Below, one piece after another: positions 24,719 to 34,954 of a stretch of DNA of 64,000 bases; the stretch's first letter is position 1; the number at the start of each line of letters is the position of its first letter. The stretch comes from Oscillibacter sp. (lineage in GTDB: Bacteria; Bacillota; Clostridia; Oscillospirales; Oscillospiraceae): NCBI GenBank assembly GCA_022791875.1, contig JAAVZX010000024.1, forward strand, positions 186,001 to 250,000, given 5' to 3'. The notes under the pieces are model-generated. The model made no database searches. It was not told the origin of the DNA and was given only the letters and a program-made list of their open reading frames with translations. A program made the translations under genes and the position numbers.

Positions 24719-26086
24719 TTGAAGAAGATTGAGAGAAGAGCGGCAGTCTGCGCGATCCTGGCGCTGGTGCTTGCGGCGGGGATGGCGCTGTTTCTGGTAC
24801 GGTGGGTGACGCGGGGCGGGAGCTGGGCGTCTTCGGCGTTTAACCGGCACCTTTATAATTCCAGCGGGCAGCTTGCCAGCGGGAGCGTTCTGGACCGGGA
24901 TGGGGATGTGTTGTCGGAGGTCAAGGGCGGGAAGCGGACCTATTACGCCGACGAGACGGTGCGGAGGGCTACTTTGCACGCCGTCGGGGACTTGCAGGGG
25001 AATATCGGGACCGGGGCGCTGAATGCGTTTGCGCATAAGCTGACGGGTTATACGCTTGTCAACGGGGCCTTTGGGGCCGGGCGTGGGCGGTCGCTGTACC
25101 TGACTTTGGATGCGCGTTACAACTATGAGGCCTACCGTGCCTTGAACGGGCGGTCGGGGGCGGTGGGGGTGTACAATTATAAGACCGGGGAAATTCTCTG
25201 CATGGTTTCCGCGCCCAGTTACGATCCTTTGAACGTGCCCGAAGACTTGGAGAGCAACGAGCGTTGGCAGGGAGCCTACCTCAACCGCTTCCTCAGCTCC
25301 ACCTTTACGCCCGGGTCCGTCTACAAAACCGTGACCCTGGCGGCGGCTATGGAAACCATTCCCTCCCTTATGGAGCGCACGTGGACCTGCGAGGGTTCCA
25401 TCGTCATGGGCGGGGAAACCATCGCCTGTACCGAAGCCCACGGCGAGCAGTCCACCGGGGACGCGTTCGCCAACAGCTGCAACGTGGCGTTCGCGGAAAT
25501 GGCGGAGGAACTCGGGGCCGATACCCTCCGCAAATACACGGAACAGGCGGGCCTGATGGTCTCCTACTCCGTCGACGGCATCCCGACGGCAAAGGGGTCC
25601 TTCGACTGGCCGGGCCTCAGCGGCGGACGCCTTGGCTGGGCCGGCGTCGGGCAGGACCGGAACCTGGTGAACCCCTGCGCCCTGATGGTCTACATGGGCG
25701 CCATCGCCAACGGAGGCCAGGCGGCGGTGCCGTATGAGATTTACAAAACAGAGAATGCCCTAGGAGTGCCGTCCCTGCCCCACCGGACCCGCCGGACCGG
25801 AACGCTGGTTGCGCCGGATACCGCGTCGGCGCTGGCGGACCTCATGGCGGACAACGTGAAGAAGACGTACCGCGCGGACCGCTTTCCCGGCATGGACATC
25901 TGCGCGAAGTCCGGGACCGCGGAGGTGGGGGGCGGGAAGGAGCCGCACGCCTGGTTCGCGGGCTTCCTGCGGGACGAGGGCGCGCCGTATGCGTTCGTGG
26001 TGCTGGTGGAGAACGGCGGCGGCGGGAGCAGCGCCGCGGGAGGCGTCGCGGCGCGGGTGCTGGATATTATGGTCAACGGATATTGA
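24719..26086 (+). CDS. Penicillin-binding transpeptidase (PbpA-like class B)
   Basis: 455 residues. A single N-terminal transmembrane anchor (about 8-28) is followed by a short dimerisation region and a transpeptidase domain with all three motifs: S200-V-Y-K203 (nucleophile Ser), S253-C-N255 and K397-S-G-T. It cross-links peptidoglycan with the SEDS polymerase encoded upstream. The start is TTG 24719 with GGAGGTG 8 bases upstream; the open frame before it is repeat B4. The rodA-pbpA-FHA association is known in Actinobacteria; here FHA is fused to the SEDS protein. Confidence 0.92.
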   Translation: MKKIERRAAVCAILALVLAAGMALFLVRWVTRGGSWASSAFNRHLYNSSGQLASGSVLDRDGDVLSEVKGGKRTYYADETVRRATLHAVGDLQGNIGTGALNAFAHKLTGYTLVNGAFGAGRGRSLYLTLDARYNYEAYRALNGRSGAVGVYNYKTGEILCMVSAPSYDPLNVPEDLESNERWQGAYLNRFLSSTFTPGSVYKTVTLAAAMETIPSLMERTWTCEGSIVMGGETIACTEAHGEQSTGDAFANSCNVAFAEMAEELGADTLRKYTEQAGLMVSYSVDGIPTAKGSFDWPGLSGGRLGWAGVGQDRNLVNPCALMVYMGAIANGGQAAVPYEIYKTENALGVPSLPHRTRRTGTLVAPDTASALADLMADNVKKTYRADRFPGMDICAKSGTAEVGGGKEPHAWFAGFLRDEGAPYAFVVLVENGGGGSSAAGGVAARVLDIMVNGY

Positions 26087-26131
26087 TTGTGCTTCGTATA
26101 GATTATTGCTTTTTAGACGGAGGGTATTGGG

Positions 26132-26431
26132 ATGAAGGAGAAAAAAGGCGTCCTTTTGCGGACGGTGCGTCAGATGAACGCGGGGGCGATTGTCAGCGGG
26201 ATCGGGTTTGCGCTGTATCTGATTGCGTCGGCGCTGGGGAAGGAAGCGGCCGCGGATGGGATCGCGGTGGTGTTCGGCGTTGTGGCGCTGTATGTGTTTG
26301 TGTCGATCTCGGAGGGACGGCGGCTCGATAAAGAGGCGGTGAGCTATAACCTCCTGTGGGGGCAGGGGGCCTTGACTCTGTTGCTGGTGGGCTGCGCCGT
26401 TCTGACGGTGAAGATGCGTTTGGGATTATAG
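26132..26431 (+). CDS. Small three-helix membrane protein
   Basis: 99 residues with three hydrophobic stretches (about 18-35, 42-58, 74-92). GGAGGG lies upstream of the ATG. It is unrecognised. It follows the PBP by 45 bases and is likely the last gene of that transcript; a strong terminator follows at once. Confidence 0.65.
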   Translation: MKEKKGVLLRTVRQMNAGAIVSGIGFALYLIASALGKEAAADGIAVVFGVVALYVFVSISEGRRLDKEAVSYNLLWGQGALTLLLVGCAVLTVKMRLGL

Positions 26432-26436
26432 AGCTA

Positions 26437-26470
26437 AAGGAGGCCGGGTATTGAACCCGGCCTCCTTTTA
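26437..26470. terminator. Bidirectional intrinsic terminator
   Basis: AAAGGAGGCCGGGT and ACCCGGCCTCCTTT form a perfect hairpin with A-run and T-run on opposite flanks, serving both the PBP unit and metQ. Confidence 0.9.
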
Positions 26471-26479
26471 CAGAGGTAC

Positions 26480-27334
26480 TCAGAACAGCGCAACCACCGC
26501 GCCGTCGTAAGTCTCTTCGATATAGGTGCGGACCTCGTCGCTCTGGAGGGCCTTCACCAGCGCCTGAATGGCGTCGCTGTTCTCGTTGCCTTCCTTCACG
26601 GCCACGACGTTGGCATAAGCCTCGGCGGCGTCGCCGGTGGCGGCTTCCACGGCAACGGCGTCGGACACCTTGAGGCCCGCGTCAATGGCGTAGTTGCCGT
26701 TGATGACGGCCATGTCCACGTCGGCGAGGCGGGAGGGAAGCTGCTCGGCGTTCAGCTCGACGATGTCGAAGCTGTGGGGGTTCTCGGCCACGTCGCTCTT
26801 GGTGGCGGAGAGGCCCACGCCCTCTTTCAGGGTGATCAGGCCCTCCTGCTCCAGAAGGAGAAGGGCGCGGGCCTCGTTGGTGCCGTCGTTGGGGACGGCG
26901 ATCTGGGCGCCGTCGGCCAGGTCGGCGAGAGCGGCGGTCTTGCCCGCGTAGAGGCCGAAGGGCTCGTAGTGGATGGCGGCGGCGCTGACCATGTGGGTGC
27001 CGTGCTCCTCGTTGAAGCCGTTCATGTAGGTGATGTGCTGGAAGTAGTTGGCGTCCAGGGAGCCGTCCTCGAGGGAGTCGTTGGGGGTGATGTAGTCGTT
27101 GAACTCGATGATTTCCAGGTCGTAGCCCTCAGCGGCCATAAGCTCCTTGGCGACTTCCAGGATGGCGGCGTGGGGGGCGGGGGTCGCGCCGACCTTGATG
27201 GTGACGGTTTCGCCGGAGCCGGAATCGCCGGAATCGCCGGAGGCGTTGGAGCCGCTGGAACTGCCGCCGCCGCAGGCGGTGAGGCCCAGGAGCAGGATCA
27301 GGACCAGTGCAAGGACAGAGATTCTTCTTTTCAT
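26480..27334 (-). CDS. metQ: Methionine ABC transporter substrate-binding lipoprotein
   Basis: 284 residues. Lipoprotein signal peptide with lipobox LTAC (Cys about 21), a Ser/Gly linker, then the NlpA/MetQ fold (KVGATPAPHAAILEV, DYITPNDSLEDGSLDANYFQH, IAVPNDGTNEARALLLLE, NGNYAIDAGL). It binds methionine outside the membrane. It is last in metN-metI-metQ, under the Met T-box at about 29125-29440. Confidence 0.95.
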   Translation of the reverse strand: MKRRISVLALVLILLLGLTACGGGSSSGSNASGDSGDSGSGETVTIKVGATPAPHAAILEVAKELMAAEGYDLEIIEFNDYITPNDSLEDGSLDANYFQHITYMNGFNEEHGTHMVSAAAIHYEPFGLYAGKTAALADLADGAQIAVPNDGTNEARALLLLEQEGLITLKEGVGLSATKSDVAENPHSFDIVELNAEQLPSRLADVDMAVINGNYAIDAGLKVSDAVAVEAATGDAAEAYANVVAVKEGNENSDAIQALVKALQSDEVRTYIEETYDGAVVALF

Positions 27335-27340
27335 GACAAT

Positions 27341-28079
27341 TTACTCCTTTTTAGAATTGGATTGATTGATACGCCGGTCCGACTTGACGGACCAGGCGGT
27401 ACCGATGGATTGGATGATCTGGACCATGATGACCAGAATGATCACGGCCACGTACATGACAATGACCTGATTGCGCCCATGGCCCCGCATAAGGGCCACG
27501 GCACCCAGACCGCTGCCGCCGATGTTTCCGGCCATAGCGCCGTAGCCCAGAATGGTAATGGAGGCGTTGGTCGCGCCGTTGATCAGGGAAGGGCGGCACT
27601 CGGGCAGCATAACCTTGGTAACAATCTGCCAGGGGGAACAGCCCATCGCCTGGGCCGCTTCAATCACGCCCCGATCCATCTCCCGCAGGGAAATCTCCAC
27701 CAGCCGGGCGATATAGGGAGCCGCCGCAACCGTCAGCGGGACAATAGTAGCCGCCGTGCCCACGCTGGTGCCCAGAATCAGGCGGGACAGGGGGATAACC
27801 ATAACCATCAGAATCAGGAACGGTACGGAGCGCAGAAGGTTTACGATGGTATTCAGAATGCTCATCAGCGCCTTGGGCAGGGGCCGAATGCCCCCTTCCT
27901 CGCCTGTGACAAGAATGATTCCCAAAGGCAGTCCGATCATGTAGGCAAACACCGTCGCCAAAGCGGGGGCGTAAATGGTTTCCCAAATCTCGAAAGCGAG
28001 ATTGCCGAAATCAGACAGGTACGCAATCTGCTCCGGCACCTTGGCGATGCCCCAGCCCTCAAAGAGCCCAATCAAAAAC

Positions 28080-28087
<8 letters not shown>
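27341..28087 (-). CDS. metI: Methionine ABC transporter permease
   Basis: 248 residues, about five transmembrane helices, with the ABC permease EAA loop (EAAQAMGCSPWQIVTKVMLPE) that docks to MetN. Start MSEF at 28087 overlaps the metN stop by 8 bases. metQ follows 6 bases after its stop. Confidence 0.95.
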
Positions 28088-29099
<1,012 letters not shown>

Positions 29100-29124
29100 A
29101 GCGCTTACTCCTTTCACCGGGGCA

Positions 29125-29440
29125 AAAATAAAAAGGTCCTTGAAGCGTCAAGCCTCAAGGACGGGCACGCAAACGCGCCGTGGTACCACCTTGTTTCGCG
29201 CGCCCCCTCACGGGGACGGCCTTACGGAGTGCGATCACACTCCTGCGCTGTCACGTGCGCACACGTCGCGGCCTATGGGGACCCCAAAAGAGGGAAGTCC
29301 GCAGTCGGCGGCGCAACTCCAAGACCATGTTCCGCCGGCCCTTCCGTACCTCTTCCCAGCCCCCGAGGCTCTCTGCGACGTATCGTCCGGCGTACTCTTC
29401 TCTTCATCGTCTTTGCAATATGCAATTGAAGAATTGTTTA
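29125..29440 (-). promoter_or_regulatory. T-box riboswitch, methionine specific, controlling metNIQ
   Basis: On the minus strand, an AGAGAG-containing stem I is followed by GGAAC-ATG-GTC, placing a methionine specifier codon (29328-29326) in the usual position. The T-box element AAGGTGGTACCACG lies at 29192-29179. The terminator is GTCCTTGA/TCAAGGAC (29162-29136) followed by CTTTTTATTTT. Uncharged tRNA-Met should pair with the specifier and T-box and favour read-through. This fits a methionine importer. Confidence 0.92.
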
Positions 29441-29447
29441 CCCACTA

Positions 29448-29476
29448 AGTTTACCTGTTTTTATACCTCCTGTCAA
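29448..29476 (-). promoter_or_regulatory. Sigma-A promoter of the T-box leader
   Basis: Minus strand: TTGACA (29476-29471), 17 bases, TAAACT (29453-29448), just upstream of the leader. Confidence 0.75.
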
Positions 29477-29619
29477 CGGTCATTTTCCCCAGAACCCCCA
29501 CCAACCCCACCCTCCGCTCTGTACATTCCCCACAAAACGCCCTCGAAAAATTTCCCCCCGAATTGGATTGAACCACGCTGGCAAAAATGCTATCATATGT
29601 GGTGCGCACCGTATCCCCG

Positions 29620-29732
29620 CAGGGGGACGGGGGGCTGCCAGCGGGGCTTCCCGCCTCCGGCGGCCAGAGGGCTTTGCCCTCTGGACTCCCACCAGGGAGG
29701 CAGGCGCCTCCCTGGACCCTGGCAGATCGGGT
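29620..29732 (+). repeat. Family B repeat copy B5 with extended head
   Basis: GGGGGGCTGCCAGCGGGGC then CCTCCGGCGG, hairpin CCAGAGGGC/GCCCTCTGG (29664-29684), hairpin CCAGGGAGGC/GCCTCCCTGG (29692-29715), tail ACCCTGGCAGATCGGG. With the T-box leader it occupies the gap between metN and the DUF368 gene. Confidence 0.85.
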
Positions 29733-29795
29733 TTCTTTTGGGGGACTGGCTGTTTTTTTGGATTTTGCATTCTTTGGTTGCTGGGTGGTGATCTC

Positions 29796-30611
29796 TTGGC
29801 GGAACGGAAAAATATTCTGCGGTGGCTCTTGTGCGGGTTCCTTATCGGGGCGGGGGCGATCCTGCCTGGGGTGTCCGGGGGGGTGCTGGCCGTCGTCTTT
29901 GATATCTATCGGCCTTTTATGGAGCTTTTGACACGGCCGCGGTCCGCTTTGCCGAAATATTGGCGGGGGTTCCTGCCCCTGGGGATCGGATGGTGCGCCG
30001 GGTTCATGGCCTTTGCGAAGGGAATTGCCGCCGCAATCGTCCTCTCCGACGCCGTTACTACCTGGCTCTTTATCGGATTGATTGTGGGCACGATTCCCTC
30101 CCTCTTCCGAGAGGCCGGGAAGGAGGGGCGGAATGCCTTTTCATGGCTGAGCCTGGCCCTGTGCGCCCTGACCGTCTTCGCGGGCCTCTTCTACGTCAGC
30201 CGGATCGCCCACGCGGAGGTGGAGCCGAATTTCTGGTGGTATAACTTCTGCGGCGTCCTCTGGGGCATGAGCATCGTGATTCCCGGCATGACCTCTTCGT
30301 CCATTATGATGGCCCTGGGCCTCTACCAGCCCATGTTGGAGGGCCTGGCAAACCTGGATTTCCTCGTCCTGGCGGCGAGCCTCCCGGGGATGGGCCTGGC
30401 GATTCTGCTGCTGGCCCGCCTGGTGACGTGGTTCTTCCGCCAGCACTACTCCATCGCCTTTCACGGCATCTTGGGCTTCGTTCTGGCCTCCACGCTGGTG
30501 ATTGTCCCCGTGGAGTACACGGGCCTCATGGAAATCGTGTTGTCGGCTCTGTGCTGCGGCGGCGGGTTCCTCCTGGCCTTCTTCCTGGCGCGGCTGGAAA
30601 AGGGGATATAG
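29796..30611 (+). CDS. DUF368 membrane protein (PopT-like polyprenyl-phosphate transporter)
   Basis: 271 residues from the chosen TTG at 29796 (GGTGGTG upstream); the start is uncertain because no ATG precedes the first helices and the open frame continues into repeat B5. About eight transmembrane segments, with family motifs AGAILPGVSGGVLAVVFDIY near the N-terminus and WGMSIVIPGMTSSSIMMALG in the second half, an internal repeat typical of DUF368. DUF368/PopT proteins recycle undecaprenyl phosphate across the membrane. Confidence 0.85.
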   Translation: MAERKNILRWLLCGFLIGAGAILPGVSGGVLAVVFDIYRPFMELLTRPRSALPKYWRGFLPLGIGWCAGFMAFAKGIAAAIVLSDAVTTWLFIGLIVGTIPSLFREAGKEGRNAFSWLSLALCALTVFAGLFYVSRIAHAEVEPNFWWYNFCGVLWGMSIVIPGMTSSSIMMALGLYQPMLEGLANLDFLVLAASLPGMGLAILLLARLVTWFFRQHYSIAFHGILGFVLASTLVIVPVEYTGLMEIVLSALCCGGGFLLAFFLARLEKGI

Positions 30612-30671
30612 CCTGTCAGAATTCGTTTTTACCTTATATAACATATTTTACAGAAACAAGGAGGGCGCATC

Positions 30672-31817
30672 ATGCAGTATCGGGAGCTGGGCCGGACGGG
30701 CCTGCGGGTGAGTGAGATTGGAATGGGCTGTGAGGGCTTCGTGGACAAGCCCTTCGAGCAGGTCAAGGAGCTGGTGGACGCCATGGAGGCGGGCGGGGTG
30801 AACTGCATCGACCTCTATACCCCGAACCCGGAGTTCCGCTCCAACCTGGGGCAGGCGCTTAGAGGACGGCGGGAGAAGTTCGTCCTCCAGGCCCACGTCT
30901 GCGCGGTCTGGAAGGATGGGCAGTACATGCGGACCCGGAACATGGACGAGGTCCGGGCGGGCTTCGAGGACCAGCTCCGCCGTCTGGAGACGGACCGCGT
31001 TGAAATCGGCATGATCCATTACGTGGACTCCATGGCCGACTGGGAGACGGTGCTCACGGGCGGCGTGATGGACTACGTGCAGGACCTGAAAAAGCGGGGC
31101 GTGATTCTCTCCGCGGGGCTGTCCAGCCATAATCCGGAGGTGGCGCTGGCGGCGGTGAAAACGGGGCTGATTGACGTGCTGATGTTCAGCGTGAACCCGT
31201 GCTACGACCTCCAGCCCGCGGGGGAGGATGTGGAGGAGCTCTGGGCGGAGAAGAACTACGCGGAACCCCTGGTGAACATGGACCCCCAGCGGCGGGAGCT
31301 ATATGAGACCTGCCAGCGGCTGGGGGTAGGGATCACGGTGATGAAAGCCTTTGGCGGCGGGGACCTCCTGAGCGAGTATTCCCCGGCGGGCAAGGCGCTG
31401 ACGCTGTACCAGTGCCTGAACTACGCGCTGACGCGTCCCGGCGTAGCGTCGGTGATGTCGGGGGCGCGGACCCTGGAGGAGCTGAAAACCAGCATTGCCT
31501 ACGAGGACGCGCCGGAGAGCGCGCGGGACTACGCGGAGGCGTTTGCGTCCCTGCCCAAAATCAGCTGGAAGGGCCACTGCATGTACTGCGGCCACTGTGC
31601 GCCGTGTCCGGCGGGCATTGACGTAGCGTCGGTGACGAAGTTCCTGAATCTGGCGAAAGCCCAGGGCAGCGTCCCCGAGACAGTGCGGGAGCACTACGCG
31701 GTCCTGGACCATCACGCAAGCGAGTGCGTCGCCTGCGGCGGCTGCGAGAAGCGCTGTCCCTTCGGCGTTCCCGTAATCGAGAACATGCAAAAAGCGGCAG
31801 AAATTTTCGGCAAGTAA
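30672..31817 (+). CDS. Aldo/keto reductase with C-terminal 4Fe-4S clusters
   Basis: 381 residues. An N-terminal aldo/keto reductase barrel (about 1-285; MQYRELGRTGLRVSEIGMGC, VIDLYTPN-like segment, ITVMKAFGGGDLL) is fused to a ferredoxin-like end: CMYCGHCAPCPAG (about 302-314) and CVACGGCEKRCPFG (about 355-368), enough for two clusters. Such proteins are common in anaerobes and probably couple NAD(P)H oxidation to ferredoxin-linked electron transfer. The substrate is unknown. GGAGGGCGCATC precedes the ATG. Confidence 0.92.
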   Translation: MQYRELGRTGLRVSEIGMGCEGFVDKPFEQVKELVDAMEAGGVNCIDLYTPNPEFRSNLGQALRGRREKFVLQAHVCAVWKDGQYMRTRNMDEVRAGFEDQLRRLETDRVEIGMIHYVDSMADWETVLTGGVMDYVQDLKKRGVILSAGLSSHNPEVALAAVKTGLIDVLMFSVNPCYDLQPAGEDVEELWAEKNYAEPLVNMDPQRRELYETCQRLGVGITVMKAFGGGDLLSEYSPAGKALTLYQCLNYALTRPGVASVMSGARTLEELKTSIAYEDAPESARDYAEAFASLPKISWKGHCMYCGHCAPCPAGIDVASVTKFLNLAKAQGSVPETVREHYAVLDHHASECVACGGCEKRCPFGVPVIENMQKAAEIFGK

Positions 31818-31827
31818 ACAGAAAAGA

Positions 31828-31859
31828 GTCCCGGGACCCGAAAAAGGCCCCGGGACTCT
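31828..31859 (+). terminator. Hairpin after the aldo/keto reductase
   Basis: GAGTCCCGGG and CCCCGGGACTC arms, no clear T-run after it. Confidence 0.55.
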
Positions 31860-31879
31860 GCATACTATAAAGAACGGAC

Positions 31880-31975
31880 TGATCTGCCAGGGTCCAGGGA
31901 GGCGCCTGCCTCCCTGGTAGGAGTCCAGAGGGCAAAGCCCTCTGGCCGCCGGAGGCCCCCCGCCCGCCGGAGGCA
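31880..31975 (-). repeat. Family B repeat copy B6
   Basis: GATCTGCCAGGGT tail, hairpin CCAGGGAGGC/GCCTCCCTGG, hairpin CCAGAGGGC/GCCCTCTGG, complemented head, with a partly duplicated CGCCGGAGGC end. With the preceding hairpin it fills most of the 326 bases before the MBOAT gene. Confidence 0.82.
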
Positions 31976-32143
31976 CAAAAAATTTGGCGGGCACTGTCAA
32001 AGACTGTTGCATTTTGTTATTGTTTGTGGTATCATTACTTCGCTATACCGCGGGGGAGTGCGGCGTCTGCGGTGGGTGCGGATTCCATATTCTCCTGGTT
32101 TTTGGCGGATTTTTGGCTTTTTTGACGAAGAAGGTGTTGCTTT

Positions 32144-33550
32144 TTGGCGATCCATACCGCCCCATTCCTGTTCTTCTTTCTGCCTCCGGTTTTTTTGCTT
32201 TACTTGATCATTCCCGGAGTGCGGTGTAAAAATTGGTTTCTCGCCGTTGTCAGCCTGCTCTTTTATACCTGCGGACAGTGGCAGGGAATCCCCTGCCTGC
32301 TGGCCTCCGTCATTCTGACATGGCTGGCCGGAATCTGGCTTCCCAAGGACGGGGGCGGACGGAAAAAATTGCTTCTGGCCGCGGTGCTGATCATTCATCT
32401 GCTCCTGCTGGGCTCCTTCAAGTATTGGAACTTCTTCACTGGGATGCTGAACGGCCTGCTGGGCCTCCGGCTGCCTGAAACCTCCCTGATTCTGCCCGTG
32501 GGCATCTCCTTCTTCACCTTCAAGGCCATGTCCTACGCCATCGACGTCTACCGGGACGGGAACGCCGCGGCGAAGCGCTTCTCCGACGTCCTCCTGTACA
32601 TCTCCTTCTTCCCGCAGATTACCTCCGGACCCATCAGCCGCTTCGGCTCCTTCGCCGAACGCCTGGAGAAACGTCCCGTGGACGCGGAGCGGATCGCGCG
32701 GGGCCTGCGGCGCTTCATCGTGGGCTACGCGAAAAAGGCGCTGATCTCCGAGGCGGCGGCGGGAATTGCCAACAGCGCCTTCGGCATGAGCGCCGGTGAT
32801 CTGGACTTCCGTCTGGCGTGGCTGGGTGCGGCGGCTTACACGGTTCAGATCTACTTCGACTTCTCCGGCTACAGCGACATGTCCATCGGCCTGGCGTCCA
32901 TTCTGGGCTTCGATACCCCGGAGAACTTCAACTATCCCTACATTTCCGCGTCCATAACGGAATTCTGGCGGCGCTGGCATATCTCCCTGTCCTCCTGGTT
33001 CCGGGACTACCTGTACATCCCCCTGGGCGGCGGACGCCGCGGCACGGTGCGCAAGGGCGTGAACAAGGCAATCGTTTTCCTGCTCTGCGGGCTGTGGCAC
33101 GGGGCCAGCTGGACCTTCGTGATCTGGGGCGTGTGGCACGGCGTGTTCTCCGCGCTGGAAAGCTACATGCCGGAGCGGGTGAAGGCCCTGGGCCGGACCC
33201 TGCCGGGAAAGGTGCTGAGCCACGTGTACACGCTCCTGGTGGTGTGCCTGGGCTTCGTGATTTTCCGGGCCTCCAGCCTGGGTGAGGCCCTTATGGTCTA
33301 CCGGGCCATGTTCACCGGCGGGACCGCCGCGGAGTCCGGTCTGGCGCTGGCGCGGATCTCCCCGGCGGCGTGGTGCGCCATGGGCGCGGGGGTTGTGGGC
33401 AGTACGCCTGTGGGGCCGTGGCTGAAAGAGCGGGCCTCCGGCGGATTCTGGCGTCCTGTCAGCTATATCGCGGCGGCGGGGCTGTTTGTGCTGTGCCTGC
33501 TGTGCGCGGCGGGAAGCGGCTTCCAGCCCTTCATCTATACGCAGTTTTGA
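32144..33550 (+). CDS. MBOAT-family membrane O-acyltransferase (AlgI/DltB-like)
   Basis: 468 residues, about ten or more transmembrane helices. MBOAT motifs FFPQITSGPISRF, TVQIYFDFSGYSDMSIGLASILGF, TEFWRRWHISLSSWFRDYLYIPLGG and LLCGLWHGASWTFVIWGVWHG, the last carrying the invariant His. It moves acyl (usually acetyl) groups across the membrane onto an extracellular polymer. The start is TTG 32144 with GAAGGTG upstream. The DHHW gene follows after a few bases, the standard acyl-acceptor partner. Confidence 0.94.
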   Translation: MAIHTAPFLFFFLPPVFLLYLIIPGVRCKNWFLAVVSLLFYTCGQWQGIPCLLASVILTWLAGIWLPKDGGGRKKLLLAAVLIIHLLLLGSFKYWNFFTGMLNGLLGLRLPETSLILPVGISFFTFKAMSYAIDVYRDGNAAAKRFSDVLLYISFFPQITSGPISRFGSFAERLEKRPVDAERIARGLRRFIVGYAKKALISEAAAGIANSAFGMSAGDLDFRLAWLGAAAYTVQIYFDFSGYSDMSIGLASILGFDTPENFNYPYISASITEFWRRWHISLSSWFRDYLYIPLGGGRRGTVRKGVNKAIVFLLCGLWHGASWTFVIWGVWHGVFSALESYMPERVKALGRTLPGKVLSHVYTLLVVCLGFVIFRASSLGEALMVYRAMFTGGTAAESGLALARISPAAWCAMGAGVVGSTPVGPWLKERASGGFWRPVSYIAAAGLFVLCLLCAAGSGFQPFIYTQF

Positions 33551-33559
33551 GGTGGCGTG

Positions 33560-34954
33560 ATGGGAAAAAAGTTAGGCTATGCCGCCTTCGCGGCGCTGAT
33601 CATGCTGATTTGCCTGATCCCGTCCCTGGGGATGCTCCTGCCGTCCCAGGGGGAGGCGGGAGGCAATCAGACCCTGGCCTCCGCCCCCGCCCTCCGGGAC
33701 GGGGAGGGGAACCTGAACCGCAATTACCTCTCCCAGATGCTGGACTACCTGGAGGACAACTATTTCCTCCGCCAGAAGATGATCACGGGCTGGTCGGCCC
33801 TGAACGCGAAGCTGCTCCGCAGCTCCATTACGGAGGACGTGGTGCTGGGCTCGGAGGGCTGGCTGTACTTCGGCGACACCCTGGAGGACTACACGGGCAC
33901 CAACCCTATGACGGAGTACGAGATTGCCTCCGCTGCCCACAACCTGGCGCTGATGGGCGAATACTGCGAGAGCCAGAGCACGTCCTTCCTCTTCACCCTG
34001 GCCCCCAATAAGAACTCCCTCTATCCGGAACACATGCCCGATCTGCCCCGGAACGACGTGCGCTCCAACGCGGAGCGCCTGGCGGAATGCCTGGCGCGGA
34101 AACGGGTGGAGTACCTGGACCTCTTCGCCCTGTTCCGGGAGCGGCCGGAGACGCTGTACTTCCAGACAGACTCCCACTGGAACAGCCAGGGCGCGGCTCT
34201 GGCGGCGGACGCCCTCAACGAGGCCCTGAACATGGGCCGGACCACCCGCTACTTCGACGCCCACTTCCGCCCCGAGTTGGTCCACAAGGGGGACCTCTAC
34301 GATATGCTCTACCCCGCCGGAGACGGCCTGGACACCGATTGGACCTACTGCGGCGATGCCCTGCAATTCGAGTACGACGCCCCCATCCGCTCGGCGGAAA
34401 ACCTCACGATCATGACCCACGGCCAGGGGGATCACTCTCTGCTGATGTTCCGGGACTCCTTCGGGAACCTGCTGTATCCGTATATGGCGGACAGCTCCAG
34501 AGCGGCGCTGTTCTCCCGGGCCCCGGATTACCGATTGGACCTGATTCCGGAGCGGGAGGCCGACAGGGTGGTGGTGGAGCTGGTGGAGCGGAATATCCGC
34601 TACCTGATCCAGAATGTGCCGCTGATGCCTGCGCCAAGCCGGAGCATTGGCAGCTTCGATTGGAAAGCGGTGGATTTTGCCGTGCCCATGGAGCGGAATG
34701 CAGACAAACTTCCAGGCTATATACTGGTTACGGGCACTCTGCCTGTGGTTCCGGACCCGGATACTGCGGTGTACCTGGACGGATTTGAGGCATTCCGGCT
34801 GGAGAACGGCGGCTTTGCGGCGTATATTCCAGAGGACGCGCTGGGGGAGAATGACCCGGCGGTGTACTTTACCTCTGACGGCGTGAGCTGTGTGTCTGGT
34901 TACACTGAGCCGGAGGGTGAATGGCGCGCTTCATTGAAAGAGGTGCAGAAGTGA
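33560..34954 (+). CDS. DHHW/AlgX-like exported acetyltransferase partner
   Basis: 464 residues. An N-terminal membrane anchor (about 7-24), then an SGNH-like extracellular domain with GSEGWLYFGDTLEDYTG, YFQTDSHWNSQGA (Asp-x-His) and LMFRDSFGNLLYPY (Ser nucleophile region), as in AlgJ/AlgX and DHHW proteins. It probably receives acyl groups from the MBOAT protein and places them on a polysaccharide. Start ATG 33560; GTG 33557 is possible. Its stop overlaps the start of the transglutaminase gene (GTGA). Confidence 0.88.
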   Translation: MGKKLGYAAFAALIMLICLIPSLGMLLPSQGEAGGNQTLASAPALRDGEGNLNRNYLSQMLDYLEDNYFLRQKMITGWSALNAKLLRSSITEDVVLGSEGWLYFGDTLEDYTGTNPMTEYEIASAAHNLALMGEYCESQSTSFLFTLAPNKNSLYPEHMPDLPRNDVRSNAERLAECLARKRVEYLDLFALFRERPETLYFQTDSHWNSQGAALAADALNEALNMGRTTRYFDAHFRPELVHKGDLYDMLYPAGDGLDTDWTYCGDALQFEYDAPIRSAENLTIMTHGQGDHSLLMFRDSFGNLLYPYMADSSRAALFSRAPDYRLDLIPEREADRVVVELVERNIRYLIQNVPLMPAPSRSIGSFDWKAVDFAVPMERNADKLPGYILVTGTLPVVPDPDTAVYLDGFEAFRLENGGFAAYIPEDALGENDPAVYFTSDGVSCVSGYTEPEGEWRASLKEVQK

